Source: Fumia xinanensis
GTDB taxonomy: Bacteria; Bacillota; Clostridia; Oscillospirales; Ruminococcaceae
NCBI RefSeq assembly: GCF_014384905.1
Contig: NZ_JACRSV010000001.1
Location: 620,001 to 684,000 of the forward strand
Reading direction: 5' to 3'
Length of the DNA: 64,000 nt
Shown here: one piece after another, positions 34,867 to 44,693 of the stretch
How positions within the stretch are numbered: position 1 is the stretch's first letter
Layout of the letters: each line of letters opens with the position of its first letter
Translations under genes and position numbers: made by a program
Notes under the pieces: generated by a model
Database searches by the model: none
What the model saw: the letters and a program-made list of their open reading frames with translations, nothing else
Told to the model about the DNA's origin: nothing

Positions 34867-35502
34867 ATGGAAAATAGTTTTACATATGAGCATGAAAATA
34901 TCAGACAGAAATTAGAAACTTATGAATGGGAAAATAACTGGTGTGAGCGCGCCTACGATACGGAAGCACAACGGGTTTTATATATCGGAGATTCTATTTC
35001 TTGTGGCATTCGAAGATTTGCTACTGCCGCATCAGATAATCAGATATTATTTGATGGATTTGGAACGTCAAAAGCATTAGATAATCCATTTTATACTAAG
35101 ATGCTTCGTCTGTTTGCTCAACAGCAAGGTTATCGATCTATAGTGTTATTTAATAACGGACTTCACGGATGGCATTTGGATGACGAAGTGTCATATCCGA
35201 TGTATTTTAGAAAAATGCTCGATTTTTTAAAAACAGAATTTTCAGATACACCCATTGCCGTAGTGTTATCAACGGCGGTAACGGATCCGGTAAGGCTGAC
35301 ACGTATTATAAAACGAAATGCAGTTGCAGAACAGGCCGCGAAGGAGTACGGAAGCCCTGTGATAGATTTATTTTCTGTATCTGAGAGCCATTCAAAGCTA
35401 CATACGGATGATGGTATTCATTTTGTGGAGGAAGGATATCGTCAGCTGGCTCAAATCGTGTATAAATCAGTTGACAGAATTATCTGCTCGCCAAACTCAT
35501 AG
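34867..35502 (+). CDS. SGNH/GDSL-family hydrolase
   Basis: This 211-residue hydrolase has block I LYIGDSISCG (catalytic Ser43), a block III-like NNGLHGWH, and block V DDGIHFVEEGY with the Asp-x-x-His pair. SGNH enzymes remove acetyl or other acyl groups from sugars or lipids. There is no signal peptide. ATG 34867 is chosen because GGAG is 6 bases upstream, and the in-frame TTG at 34855 lies within that region. It sits 54 bases after the alpha/beta hydrolase. Confidence 0.85.
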   Translation: MENSFTYEHENIRQKLETYEWENNWCERAYDTEAQRVLYIGDSISCGIRRFATAASDNQILFDGFGTSKALDNPFYTKMLRLFAQQQGYRSIVLFNNGLHGWHLDDEVSYPMYFRKMLDFLKTEFSDTPIAVVLSTAVTDPVRLTRIIKRNAVAEQAAKEYGSPVIDLFSVSESHSKLHTDDGIHFVEEGYRQLAQIVYKSVDRIICSPNS

Positions 35503-35576
35503 CAAGGTCAAAACAAACCGAATACACCGCACATACACGAAAGTTTTATGCATCAATATTTAGGAGGAATTTTACC

Positions 35577-36485
35577 ATGATTAACAAACCTTATATTCGC
35601 AGATTGGGAACGATTGATGTCGATTTAGTAGAAACAACACCGTTGGTGATAGGGGATACATTATACCGCTTTGAATACATTCGCGGGGGTAAACAAAAAT
35701 ACTGGGATAATCAGACCGATAACTCCTATTTTCGGTTTAAGGATGTCTTTCATAACACTGTCACACCGTCGTTTGCAGCAGGGTATCATTTTGGCAGTGC
35801 TTTTCACGAAAATGGTGTGACTTATGTATATGGTGTCAATGATCACCCCGGATCTGATACGATTTCGGTATTCCGTTCAACGGATTTAGAACACTGGGAA
35901 AGCAAGGTTGCGCTTCATCTGCCGGGATGGCAGCTATTCAATACTTCCGTCTGCCGCGGCAAAGACGGCTACGTGATGGCCTTTGAAATGGGTGCGCCCA
36001 GTGAGGAATGTGGTGTACCGTTTACCATGTATTTTGCCCTTTCAGACGATGCATGGAACTGGACCATGGCCTCTAAGGAATGCGTCCACTCCAAAGATCG
36101 TTACACAGCGTGTCCAGTCATTCGTTATCTGCCGGAGGATGACTATTATTATATGATTTATCTGGAACAGATACCGGCGTGGGGCTTTGTGCCTTATATC
36201 GCCCGGAGCCACAACCTGAAAGAATGGGAATTAAGCCCTGTAAATCCGGTTATAATGTTCGACGATGCAGAGGATAAAAAAATCGCCAATTTTAATTTGA
36301 CCCGTGAACAGCAGAAACGCATCGAAGAGGCTTTGGATGTTAATAACAGCGATGTCGATTTATGCGAGTATAAAGGTCGGACACTGATTAATTACAGCTG
36401 GGGAAATCAAATGGGAGTTGAGCATCTGGCCGAGGCTGTATATGACGGACCTCTTTCAGACTTTTTGAGGGGTTTCTTTGAGTAA
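35577..36485 (+). CDS. GH43-like five-bladed beta-propeller protein, probable glycosidase
   Basis: This 302-residue protein has propeller-like repeats typical of the GH43/GH117/GH130 fold group: YRFEYIRGG, TISVFRSTDLEHWES, MYFALSDDAWNWT and PYIARSHNLKEWELS. The recurring S(T/D)D..W.. pattern marks the blade strands. I cannot assign the catalytic residues or the family, so the activity is open. It has no signal peptide. TTTAGGAGG precedes the ATG. It follows the SGNH hydrolase after 74 bases and is likely co-transcribed. Confidence 0.75.
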   Translation: MINKPYIRRLGTIDVDLVETTPLVIGDTLYRFEYIRGGKQKYWDNQTDNSYFRFKDVFHNTVTPSFAAGYHFGSAFHENGVTYVYGVNDHPGSDTISVFRSTDLEHWESKVALHLPGWQLFNTSVCRGKDGYVMAFEMGAPSEECGVPFTMYFALSDDAWNWTMASKECVHSKDRYTACPVIRYLPEDDYYYMIYLEQIPAWGFVPYIARSHNLKEWELSPVNPVIMFDDAEDKKIANFNLTREQQKRIEEALDVNNSDVDLCEYKGRTLINYSWGNQMGVEHLAEAVYDGPLSDFLRGFFE

Positions 36486-37140
36486 TAATCTATAAGTGAG
36501 GGCGCACGACATTAATGAAAAAATGGGTAAATGCTTTTCATCAGTATCAGCCTCAAAGTGAGACCTGCAGTTCTTTGGCGGCAGACCTTTGTATTGATGT
36601 GCGCTGGGCGGGAAAGAAATCAGGTTGTGTCAGTGGGCACCGCACCGGTGACATCACCCTGCAAGAGCGTATCCGCGTCAAAATTTACCCTCGCCTCTTC
36701 AGTGACGGCTTGGTGGTTGTCCCCTTCTTTAATCTGGTCGAGGAGTAGGCACAAGAATTTCTGTCGCTGGATAGCTGTTATATTGTGGGAGAGCTCTGGA
36801 TGAAAATCTACATGCGCCTTCAAGGATACCTTGATTTTTTCGCTGTCTCGCCACTACTGCCGCGTGGTCAAGCTGAGAAACGTTTGATAATCCTTAATCA
36901 TGCTATATTCTCGATTGATATTCAGCTCATGACTGCCGGTCGCTGCGGCGGTATACGGGAAAGCTGGGAACGGCTTGTACATATATGGCTGATAATGTCG
37001 TCAATTAATATTAAAATCGCTCAAATAAATAGGCAGCGGCGCCGAAGTAGCACAGGTTACTGAGTAATTGCCCTCCGGCAACATGTAGCACTCTTTGGCA
37101 GTCATCTGCACATGTCTCGGCATTGAGGATAAACAAGCTG
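36486..37140. other. Degraded sequence, possible decayed regulator on the minus strand
   Basis: Several short open frames on both strands are broken by stops, and none has a recognisable family. On the minus strand an ATG near 37115 lies at exactly the same distance (28 bases) from element B as the truncated AraC start lies from element A. The frame from it stops after about 40 codons, and other minus-strand fragments follow (for example AHVDFHPELSHNITAIQ near 36815). This fits a decayed divergent gene, but homology to AraC could not be shown. Confidence 0.35.
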
Positions 37141-37150
37141 CCGTAGAAAA

Positions 37151-37207
37151 TATCAATATCGTTTAATTCAATGTCATTATATGCAAAGACGCATACGCTT
37201 TTGCATG
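37151..37207 (+). promoter_or_regulatory. Promoter/operator of the giant DUF4855 gene, copy B of the duplicated element
   Basis: TATCAATATCGT, TCATTATA and CAAAGAC are arranged as in copy A at 33870-33926, ending in a TATACT -10 box about 17 bases after AAGACG. The position is about 75 bases before the DUF4855 start codon. Sharing the element with the alpha/beta hydrolase gene suggests common control of the two units. Confidence 0.55.
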
Positions 37208-37281
37208 CTATACTGTAACCAAAGAAGACAATTCCAATTAAAATGAGCTTTAGGGCCATTGAAAAAAGGAAGGAGATTCAT

Positions 37282-40200
37282 ATGAAAAGTAAAAAGAAAT
37301 TTGCCTCTATAGTAGCAACAATACTGGCAATTTCCTGTATCTTCAGTTCGATTCCCGTCGAAGCAGGCGATGCGGAGATTTTCGACGATGAGAACACAGA
37401 GGAACAGACCAATCTGGCCCTTAACTGCGAATATTCGGGAGACTATTTGGATAATATAGGCAGCAACTACCCGGATAGCGGTTTCAAAGAATTAACAGAC
37501 GGCGTTATCGGCAGTACAACTAATTTTTTTGATCCGGCTTACGTCGGTATCGCCGGAGGGAGAGCAAATCTGATCGTCGACTTTGGCTACGATCAGACCT
37601 TTAACTCGCTTACGCTCCATTATATTGTCGAGCCAAGCTCCTCTATCAATCCGCCAAAGAATGTGGCGGTATCTTACTCCAAAGATAAGGTCAACTGGAC
37701 AGAATTCGGAACAGGCGGCGGCGTTTCCTCCGAAAACGAATGTACCATCAACGGAGAGCCCGGCACTGGACGTTTCGTGAAAATAAATATCGATTGGGGA
37801 GCGGGATGGCTTTTTCTATCCGAGGTGGAAATCATGGGCGAGTGGTCCCCTAGAGATCCGAGACTTCCTGAAATCACCACCGAACTTCCCAATGAAGTAA
37901 AGAGGTATGAGGGCGACACCCTCAATCTTAAAATGGATTATACCATTGACAAAATGGGCAGTGAACAGGAAATCATCTGGACAAAAGATGAAGTGGAACT
38001 TCCCGCATTCAAAAACCAGAAAACCTTGAAAATCGAAAACGCAGCAGTATCCGACAGCGGCAGTTATCTGGTTACAGTGATAAACCGATTTGATGATGGC
38101 AGCGAGTTCTCTTTTGGAAGCGCTGCATGTCCGGTCACGATTGTCAAATCGGCTCTCAGTGGCAATGACCCTGTAGTGGACACGCCGGACGCTGACTCAA
38201 ACAATTTGGCCTATGGAAAAGAGTACTGGGTATCTGATTCTCTTTTGGAGGAATATGAAGACATCGGACAGATGACTGACGGTCTGTACGGCTCTAAAGA
38301 AGATTATCTGGATGGCAGATGGCTGGGATTCTCCAAAACCAAAAACGCGACTATCGAAATCGTGGTGGATTTGGGTTCTTCCCAATCCTTCCAGCAGGTA
38401 GAAGCGAGATTCTTGCAGGACGCAGTCGCAGACTCCAATTGGCCTGTCACTGCTGAAATTTTCACCTCTGACAATCGGTCAACCTGGAAATCGCTGGGGG
38501 CTTTCTCCATCTTACAGTCTTCAGATACTGAAACGGCTCTTTCCAATTTTTATGAAAAAGTAACAGGAACTGGACAGTATGTAAAATTTCTGTTTACTCC
38601 AGGCAAAGGAGACACCCTTTTAGTCGATGAGGTACGGGTTTTAAAAACAAGCAATATTCCGGATCGGGGCGAGGAGGAAGCCCCACCTCAGCCTGATTTG
38701 AGCAACAACATTGCCTACGGCAAACTCTATGAATACAACCGGGAACCAAACACCAGTTATCCCGATAAAAGCAACCGCAAACTGACCGACGGCCTCCACG
38801 GCGCAGGTGTAAAGTTCTATGATCCGGAATGGGTCGGTTTTCTGGGGGCTCCAGAAGGTAAGGAAGATCCGGAGGAAGTTGTCGTAACCCTCGATTTAGG
38901 TAAGGACGAGGATTTTCAGGAAATATGTATCGAATACGGTTATTGGGACGCGCCGCATATTTATCTACCCGAAACTATTAAAATCGAACTGTCCAGCGAC
39001 AGGGAGAACTGGCAGACGCTTGCAGAAGGATCAGGAGCTGAATGTACCGGTACGGGTTCCGTGAGACGCTTTTCCTATGCCAACGCAGAGGGAATGACTG
39101 GTCGCTATGTGCGATTTACGACCATGCCCGACAGAGGCTGGCTTTTCATGGATGAAATTGAGGTTTTGAAAGAAACCAATGTGATTCCAGATTCGTGCAA
39201 TATTGTACGAGGGCAGGGTTATACCGTTTCCCGAGATCCCGATCACGGCCTGGACGGCGTTTTGACCGACGGGCGCTACGGCGTGACCGGAACCGGACGG
39301 GACAAGAACTGGCTAGGATTCTCCAAATCGAAAAATGCAGATAAAAATTACGTAGAACTGGTTTTTGACCTGAAAGGCAACCATTCTCTCTCCAAGATAG
39401 AAGTTTATTCGAGAGAGGATGCCCCGCTGAAACTGACCACGCCCAAAAATCTCAAGTTTTACGTTTCCAATGACGGAAAAAAATGGTCTACTTTGAAGAG
39501 CTTTCCGGAGAATAATACCGCGCTCATGCGTTTAAGCGACAGCGTCGTCATGACTTGGGACAGTGAATACGATACCTTTATTTCGAATAAAGAAGGCGTG
39601 AAAAAACCTTATACGGCTTATGTGAAGATTGCATTTGATGTACCGGAGGATCGCAATTTTTTAGTTTACATCGACGAGGTCAAAATTGAAGGTGTATTTG
39701 CAGAAACTTCCGATTCCGGTATCTGCCTCAGTGACGGTATCGCTCCTTACAATGTCGCCTTCCAAAAGCCCTATACTTTTACTCCTGCCGAGCCCGCCAA
39801 CAACTATCCCGACGACGGAGTAAAAATGACTGACGGTTATATTGCCCCTTACAATTTCAGCGATCCCGGCTGGGTAGGGGCAGATATCTATTCCACCCCT
39901 ACCGGCAGTATTCTGGACAGATGGCCGATCAAACAGTTTGTCATCGACCTAGAAGACGTTTATGCTGTAAACAAAATAACCTTCTACACTTGCAACGGGC
40001 AGTTTGCGGCAGGCAACGTTGCTCCGACCGCCGTTAAAACTTTCGCATCTATGGACGGCGAAAACTGGATGCCTCTTTCTCTAACCGTCGACTGTAAAAA
40101 TATGCCGACTGCGGGACTTTGCAACTTTGGCTGGCATAACGAGGACACCGCCGGAAGGACTACCGACTACACTGGAGACGAAAATTCCTGCTATAAGGCA

Positions 40201-42120
40201 AGGTATATACGAGTTGACTCTTACACCGGTGGGAACAACCGATTCAGCGAGATTGAGGTTTACGGTTCTAAAAATATTACCGAAGAAACCAGAGAGCTGA
40301 CTAACCTCACCAAACTGGAAAAAGGTAAAAATTTTATGAGGCCATCCAAAGAAACCACTAATGGTGTAAAAGATATGGTCCTCTGCTACAACAGTTTCGG
40401 TGGCTGGGACGAAGAGACCAGCAACTACAAGGGCGCCTGGACACCAGAACGTTACCGTCCTTATCTCACCTATGTGGATACCGAAGGAAATGTACAAGAT
40501 ACGATGTATGATACGGTTTGTTTCCTGGCGCTGACTTCCCAACGAGGATCTAACCTGAGCGATGTTTGGGGGAATGATTACGTTAAATCCATCGGCCGGG
40601 ATTGGGAATGGTATTTGGACTGGACGCTGGGGGAAGGAATGGCTGTTGACAATCTGAACAAAGCAGCAAAGAAAGCCTCCGAGGAGCTTCATGATCCCAA
40701 CTATAAGGTCAAGATGGTGCTCATGTTCCCCGGAATCAATAGAAACCTTACCGAATTTGGCGATTTGGGAGAGCGGAAAAATCTCAATCTTTCTGTTGAA
40801 GAAGACTGGAAATATGTTACGGATTGGTATATTGAAGAAGCTGTTCAGCGTATAAACGACGCCAATTACGAATTCATTGATTTCGTCGGATTCTACCATC
40901 TAATTGAACAGCTGGATTTCCCGGATTGCATAGAATATGCCACAGAGAAAGTTCATTCCATGGGTGATTATTTCTATTATTGGATTCCCCATGACACAGC
41001 TGGTGCGGGAAATTATATCGGCTCTTCATACGGTATCGACTGTACTGCATTGCAGCCCAATCACTTCTTTGACAATCCGGAAGATGAAAGCACAAGGGCC
41101 TGGGGCGGTGAGAAACAGATAGATAAAACATTAAAACTTGCATCCTACGCAAATATCGGCATCGAAATGGAATTTGACCATAAACTAGGTCTACGTCCTT
41201 CCAAATACAACGTCGGCCTGGATTATCTAAATGCTTTGGCAAAATGGGATGCCCAGGGTGACAATATTGTCCGTTTCTGGTATGAAGGCGGCGGCGCGCT
41301 GGGGCAGCTGGCCGCATCTAAAGATGCAGTTTTGCGAGAATTTTACGACAACTGCTACCAGCTGATGCAGGGCACTTATCAGCCCAGAGAGTACATCACC
41401 GAGTATGCTACGGGACAGCATCCTTGGACGGCAGGTTTCAATATCGATGTTAACTTTGGTTCCGGCTATTCCCAGGAAGGAGTTGTCAACTCCGGTTCTA
41501 GCGGTGGCGGTTCTTTAAATGGCGGTGGCCAAAACACAGCCCCCTCTAAACCCGAAACTCCTCCCACCGGCGACGAAAAATACACCTGGGAAGAGACAGA
41601 AGACAGCTATAAACTCAAAGACGCCGACGGCGAATACGTGACCGGATTCGCCAAAGTAGACGGCAAAACCTACTATCTGAATGAGGAAGGCATCCGGACT
41701 ACCGGCTGGCAGAAAGTAGACAGCAAGTGGTACTATCTGAAATCCGACGGTGTGATGGCGACAGACTGGCTCCAACTGGGCAGCACCTGGTACTTCTTGG
41801 ACGCAGACGGTATCATGCAGACGGGATGGCTCAAAGATGAAGGGGTATGTTATTACCTCTATGAATGGGGAGGCATGGCGAACTCCGGCTGGGTGCAGGT
41901 AGGCAATACCTGGTACTATATGAGAGGCAATGGCGCTATGATGACCGGCTGGCTACAACAGGGAAGTAACTGGTACTACCTGAAAGACAGCGGCGCCATG
42001 GCGACCGGCTGGAACTGGGTAGGAAGCAACTGCTACTACTTTAACGCCAGCGGAAAAATGGCGGCAAATACCACCGTAGGCGGCTACAAGTTAGACGCTT
42101 CCGGCGCTTGGGTGAAATAA
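37282..42120 (+). CDS. Giant secreted multidomain protein: F5/8C, Ig, DUF4855, wall-binding repeats (paralogue 1)
   Basis: This 1612-residue protein has a signal peptide (KKKFASIVATILAISCIFS) and an F5/8C-like domain (about 43-185). An Ig-like domain (190-292, DSGSYLVTVINRF) and further F5/8C-like domains (about 305-460, 470-630, 635-805, 820-1000) follow. Next come a DUF4855 region (about 1005-1368, ETTNGVKDMVLCYN), a Gly/Ser linker and seven choline-binding-like repeats of about 20 residues (1433-1612, GWQKVDSKWYYL). F5/8C domains usually bind sugars, DUF4855 is suspected to be a glycosidase-like barrel, and the repeats should hold the protein on the wall. ATG 37282 has GGAAGGAG upstream. 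Confidence 0.9.
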   Translation: MKSKKKFASIVATILAISCIFSSIPVEAGDAEIFDDENTEEQTNLALNCEYSGDYLDNIGSNYPDSGFKELTDGVIGSTTNFFDPAYVGIAGGRANLIVDFGYDQTFNSLTLHYIVEPSSSINPPKNVAVSYSKDKVNWTEFGTGGGVSSENECTINGEPGTGRFVKINIDWGAGWLFLSEVEIMGEWSPRDPRLPEITTELPNEVKRYEGDTLNLKMDYTIDKMGSEQEIIWTKDEVELPAFKNQKTLKIENAAVSDSGSYLVTVINRFDDGSEFSFGSAACPVTIVKSALSGNDPVVDTPDADSNNLAYGKEYWVSDSLLEEYEDIGQMTDGLYGSKEDYLDGRWLGFSKTKNATIEIVVDLGSSQSFQQVEARFLQDAVADSNWPVTAEIFTSDNRSTWKSLGAFSILQSSDTETALSNFYEKVTGTGQYVKFLFTPGKGDTLLVDEVRVLKTSNIPDRGEEEAPPQPDLSNNIAYGKLYEYNREPNTSYPDKSNRKLTDGLHGAGVKFYDPEWVGFLGAPEGKEDPEEVVVTLDLGKDEDFQEICIEYGYWDAPHIYLPETIKIELSSDRENWQTLAEGSGAECTGTGSVRRFSYANAEGMTGRYVRFTTMPDRGWLFMDEIEVLKETNVIPDSCNIVRGQGYTVSRDPDHGLDGVLTDGRYGVTGTGRDKNWLGFSKSKNADKNYVELVFDLKGNHSLSKIEVYSREDAPLKLTTPKNLKFYVSNDGKKWSTLKSFPENNTALMRLSDSVVMTWDSEYDTFISNKEGVKKPYTAYVKIAFDVPEDRNFLVYIDEVKIEGVFAETSDSGICLSDGIAPYNVAFQKPYTFTPAEPANNYPDDGVKMTDGYIAPYNFSDPGWVGADIYSTPTGSILDRWPIKQFVIDLEDVYAVNKITFYTCNGQFAAGNVAPTAVKTFASMDGENWMPLSLTVDCKNMPTAGLCNFGWHNEDTAGRTTDYTGDENSCYKARYIRVDSYTGGNNRFSEIEVYGSKNITEETRELTNLTKLEKGKNFMRPSKETTNGVKDMVLCYNSFGGWDEETSNYKGAWTPERYRPYLTYVDTEGNVQDTMYDTVCFLALTSQRGSNLSDVWGNDYVKSIGRDWEWYLDWTLGEGMAVDNLNKAAKKASEELHDPNYKVKMVLMFPGINRNLTEFGDLGERKNLNLSVEEDWKYVTDWYIEEAVQRINDANYEFIDFVGFYHLIEQLDFPDCIEYATEKVHSMGDYFYYWIPHDTAGAGNYIGSSYGIDCTALQPNHFFDNPEDESTRAWGGEKQIDKTLKLASYANIGIEMEFDHKLGLRPSKYNVGLDYLNALAKWDAQGDNIVRFWYEGGGALGQLAASKDAVLREFYDNCYQLMQGTYQPREYITEYATGQHPWTAGFNIDVNFGSGYSQEGVVNSGSSGGGSLNGGGQNTAPSKPETPPTGDEKYTWEETEDSYKLKDADGEYVTGFAKVDGKTYYLNEEGIRTTGWQKVDSKWYYLKSDGVMATDWLQLGSTWYFLDADGIMQTGWLKDEGVCYYLYEWGGMANSGWVQVGNTWYYMRGNGAMMTGWLQQGSNWYYLKDSGAMATGWNWVGSNCYYFNASGKMAANTTVGGYKLDASGAWVK

Positions 42121-42240
42121 CACCTGCCTGAACATGATTCAAACCATGTTTTAGGTATATCTGCAGCGATGCTACACCTACAATGCTATCTCCTGATCTC
42201 CTATACATCTGAGAGAAAGATCTCCAATCCTCTCAAAAAC

Positions 42241-42273
42241 AAAACCGGCTGATTATTATCGGTCGGTTTTGTT
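42241..42273 (+). terminator. Terminator of DUF4855 paralogue 1
   Basis: AAAACCG...CGGTTTT with an inner GAT/ATC pairing, followed by TTGTTC. The same AACCGGCTG...CGGTTTTGTTC design follows paralogue 2 at 61801, so the 3' flank was duplicated with the gene. Confidence 0.65.
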
Positions 42274-42335
42274 CTGATGTTAATCCCCAAAATGATGCAA
42301 AGAGGCGCTCTCGCGCTAATCATGTGTCTCCGAAC

Positions 42336-42364
42336 TGGACATTTTTTTGGAAACGCGGTACAAT
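42336..42364 (+). promoter_or_regulatory. Promoter of the ABC-F gene
   Basis: TGGACA (42336-42341), a 17-base spacer and TACAAT (42359-42364) lie 45 bases before the ABC-F start codon. Confidence 0.65.
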
Positions 42365-42408
42365 ATAAAGAACAGATTTTTGCTGTAATTTTATTTGGAG
42401 GAACCAAA

Positions 42409-44196
42409 ATGCTGGTATTATCTTCGGAACATGTCGGAAAAAGCTATACCGATAAGGCGCTTTTGGAGGATGTGTCCCTTATTATAGATGAAAAGGACAA
42501 AGTGGGACTCATCGGTGTCAACGGGACAGGAAAGTCAACTCTTCTAAAAATTTTGGCGGGATTTGAGGAGCCAGATACGGGAATGGTGAATCGTCCCGGA
42601 GGTATCACCGTGGGCTATCTTCCCCAAAATCCAGTTTTTGGTCAAGGGGTCACTGTGCTGGAACAGGTTTTTCTGGGCCTGAGCGCCCAGGATCGGGAAG
42701 CAAAGGAGTTTGAGGCGAAAGCCATTCTCACAAAGCTGGGGCTTTATGACTTTGGCAAAGAAGTGAACCTTCTCTCCGGCGGTCAGAAAAAAAGAGCGGC
42801 TATGGCCAGTGCCCTCGTCCATCCCTGTGACCTGCTCATTCTCGACGAGCCTACAAACCATCTGGACAACGAGATGATTTCCTGGCTGGAAGGATATCTG
42901 AAAAAGTTTAAGGGCGCTTTGCTGATGGTGACCCATGACCGGTATTTTTTAGACCGGGTGACAAACCGCATCGTCGAAATCGACAGGGGGCGACTCTACA
43001 GTTACCAGGCCAACTATTCAGGCTATCTGGAACTGAAGGCCCAGAGAGAGGAAATGGCGGCAGGCAGCGAGCGCAAGCGGCAGGCCCTCATCAAAAAGGA
43101 GCTTGAATGGATCCATCAGGGGCCGAAGGCCAGAGGTACCAAGAGCCAATACCGCATTGACCGGCTGAAAGACATGCAGGCCGGGGCAGGCCCTTCTGAG
43201 ACGGGAAGCCTCCAAATGGCATCCATATCCAGTCGTTTGGGGCGAAAGACCATTGAACTGAAGGAAATATCCAAGGGGTTTGGGGAGAAGACCCTTATCA
43301 GCGGGCTGAACCTGATGGTACACCGAAATGCCCGCATCGGTGTTGTTGGTAAAAATGGCAGCGGTAAGTCCACTTTCCTGAAAATCGTCAGCGGGCGGCT
43401 TATCCCGGACGACGGGGAGATCATTGTAGGCGAGACGGTCAAGATGGGGTATTTTTCCCAGGAGTGCGAGGAAATGGACCCGCAGATGAAGGTCATCGAC
43501 TACATCCGGGAACACGGCGAGTCGGTGGACACCCCGGAAGGAAAGTTGACCGCCTCACAATTGCTGGAGACCTTTTTATTCCCTTCCGACTTGCAGTACA
43601 ATCAAATCGGCAGGCTGTCCGGCGGCGAACGGAGACGGCTTTTTTTGTTGCGCATCCTTATCGAAGCGCCGAATGTCCTGCTACTGGATGAACCTACAAA
43701 CGATTTGGACATCCAGACGCTGACCATTCTCGAAAACTATCTCGACTCCTTTGAAGGTGCGGTCATCGCCGTATCTCACGACCGGTATTTTCTCGACAAG
43801 GTGGCGGATTCCCTGCTGGAATTTGACGGTGAGGGGCGGGTGAGCGCTTACTTGGGCGGGTACACTGAGTATCTGGAGGCAAAGGCGCTGGAAGCACCCA
43901 AAGAAGCTGTCGTCAAAGGGAAAAAAGAAAAAACGCGGAAGGTAGCGCCTCCCCAAAAGCTCAAATTCACCTTTAAGGAACAGCGGGAATACGATGGAAT
44001 CGAAAACGTTATCGCATCCCTTGAAGAAAAAATTGCGGAAACGTCTCGGGCCATCGAGGAAAACGCCAGCGATTTTGAAAAGCTCCAGGAGCTAGTAGGG
44101 GAAAAGGAACAGCTGGAGCGGGATTTGGAGGAAAAGACGGAACGGTGGCTGTATCTCACAGAACTTGCCGAGAAAATCGAGAACCAGAAGAAATAA
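42409..44196 (+). CDS. ABC-F family ATPase, Uup-like
   Basis: This 595-residue soluble protein has two ATPase domains and no membrane segment. Domain 1 has GVNGTGKST, LSGGQKKR and DEPTNHLD; domain 2 has GKNGSGKST, LSGGERRR and DEPTNDLD. The linker between them lies at about 225-290. The C-terminal charged coiled coil (KLKFTFKEQREYDGIENVIA and onward) is typical of Uup. ABC-F proteins act on the ribosome, easing stalled states, and some give antibiotic resistance. This one looks like a housekeeping member. ATG 42409 has a TTTGGAGG site and follows the promoter; longer in-frame starts lie upstream of the promoter. Confidence 0.9.
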   Translation: MLVLSSEHVGKSYTDKALLEDVSLIIDEKDKVGLIGVNGTGKSTLLKILAGFEEPDTGMVNRPGGITVGYLPQNPVFGQGVTVLEQVFLGLSAQDREAKEFEAKAILTKLGLYDFGKEVNLLSGGQKKRAAMASALVHPCDLLILDEPTNHLDNEMISWLEGYLKKFKGALLMVTHDRYFLDRVTNRIVEIDRGRLYSYQANYSGYLELKAQREEMAAGSERKRQALIKKELEWIHQGPKARGTKSQYRIDRLKDMQAGAGPSETGSLQMASISSRLGRKTIELKEISKGFGEKTLISGLNLMVHRNARIGVVGKNGSGKSTFLKIVSGRLIPDDGEIIVGETVKMGYFSQECEEMDPQMKVIDYIREHGESVDTPEGKLTASQLLETFLFPSDLQYNQIGRLSGGERRRLFLLRILIEAPNVLLLDEPTNDLDIQTLTILENYLDSFEGAVIAVSHDRYFLDKVADSLLEFDGEGRVSAYLGGYTEYLEAKALEAPKEAVVKGKKEKTRKVAPPQKLKFTFKEQREYDGIENVIASLEEKIAETSRAIEENASDFEKLQELVGEKEQLERDLEEKTERWLYLTELAEKIENQKK

Positions 44197-44255
44197 GCGC
44201 GTTTGTCGAGGAAGTTAGATTAGGAAATTTTTCTATAAAAGTTTTCTAAAACCCC

Positions 44256-44284
44256 TTGACAAACCTAAACGGCAGGAGTATAAT
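44256..44284 (+). promoter_or_regulatory. Promoter of the trp operon
   Basis: Perfect TTGACA (44256-44261), a 17-base spacer and perfect TATAAT (44279-44284). Transcription should start near 44291, in front of the T-box leader. Confidence 0.85.
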
Positions 44285-44290
44285 TTGAAA

Positions 44291-44618
44291 CAATTTAGGG
44301 AACTAAATCAATAAAACAAAATCCTGTGAACAAAAGCAAGTAACTTGCATGACGGTGTTTCAGAGAGCCGGCGGTTGGTGTGAATCCGGCACATACGATG
44401 TGAGCGAATGGATTTGTGAGGAGCAGGGTGAAACGGATTTTCCGCTGTAGCCTGTGACGTAATTCCTGCGTTAAAGGATAGGGTATTGATGCGAAGCTGC
44501 GTACCTGAAGTCATGTGATTCGCTGCGTACCTGAAATGAGGAGAATGTTCATTATTCTCGAAATTGGGTGGCACCACGAGGTCTATCGTCCCATGTGTAG
44601 GGATGATGGGCTTTTTTT
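44291..44618 (+). promoter_or_regulatory. Tryptophan T-box riboswitch with terminator
   Basis: This leader senses uncharged tRNA-Trp. Stem I shows AGAGAGCCGGCGG and GGTGTGAATCC, then a specifier loop GAATGGATT with UGG (44409-44411), the Trp codon. The T-box GGGTGGCACCACG is at 44566-44578. The terminator ATCGTCCC/GGGATGAT (44585-44607) is followed by seven Ts. Uncharged tRNA would stabilise the antiterminator and switch the operon on. A 14-base direct repeat, GCTGCGTACCTGAA, occurs at 44496 and 44522, between stem I and the T-box. Confidence 0.92.
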
Positions 44619-44693
44619 GTTGCTCAAATGTATCTAGGCAGATCCAATTCTATTAGAATAACCCAAAAAATATACGAAAAGGAGATCATAACG

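Noticed and set aside
36515..37063. Plus-strand open frames between the GH43-like and DUF4855 genes
   Set aside because: They are short, lack good ribosome binding sites and match no family I recognise; the region looks decayed.
40081..40899. Minus-strand open frame of 272 codons inside DUF4855 paralogue 1
   Set aside because: It is opposite a conserved coding region shared in sequence with paralogue 2 and has no start signals.
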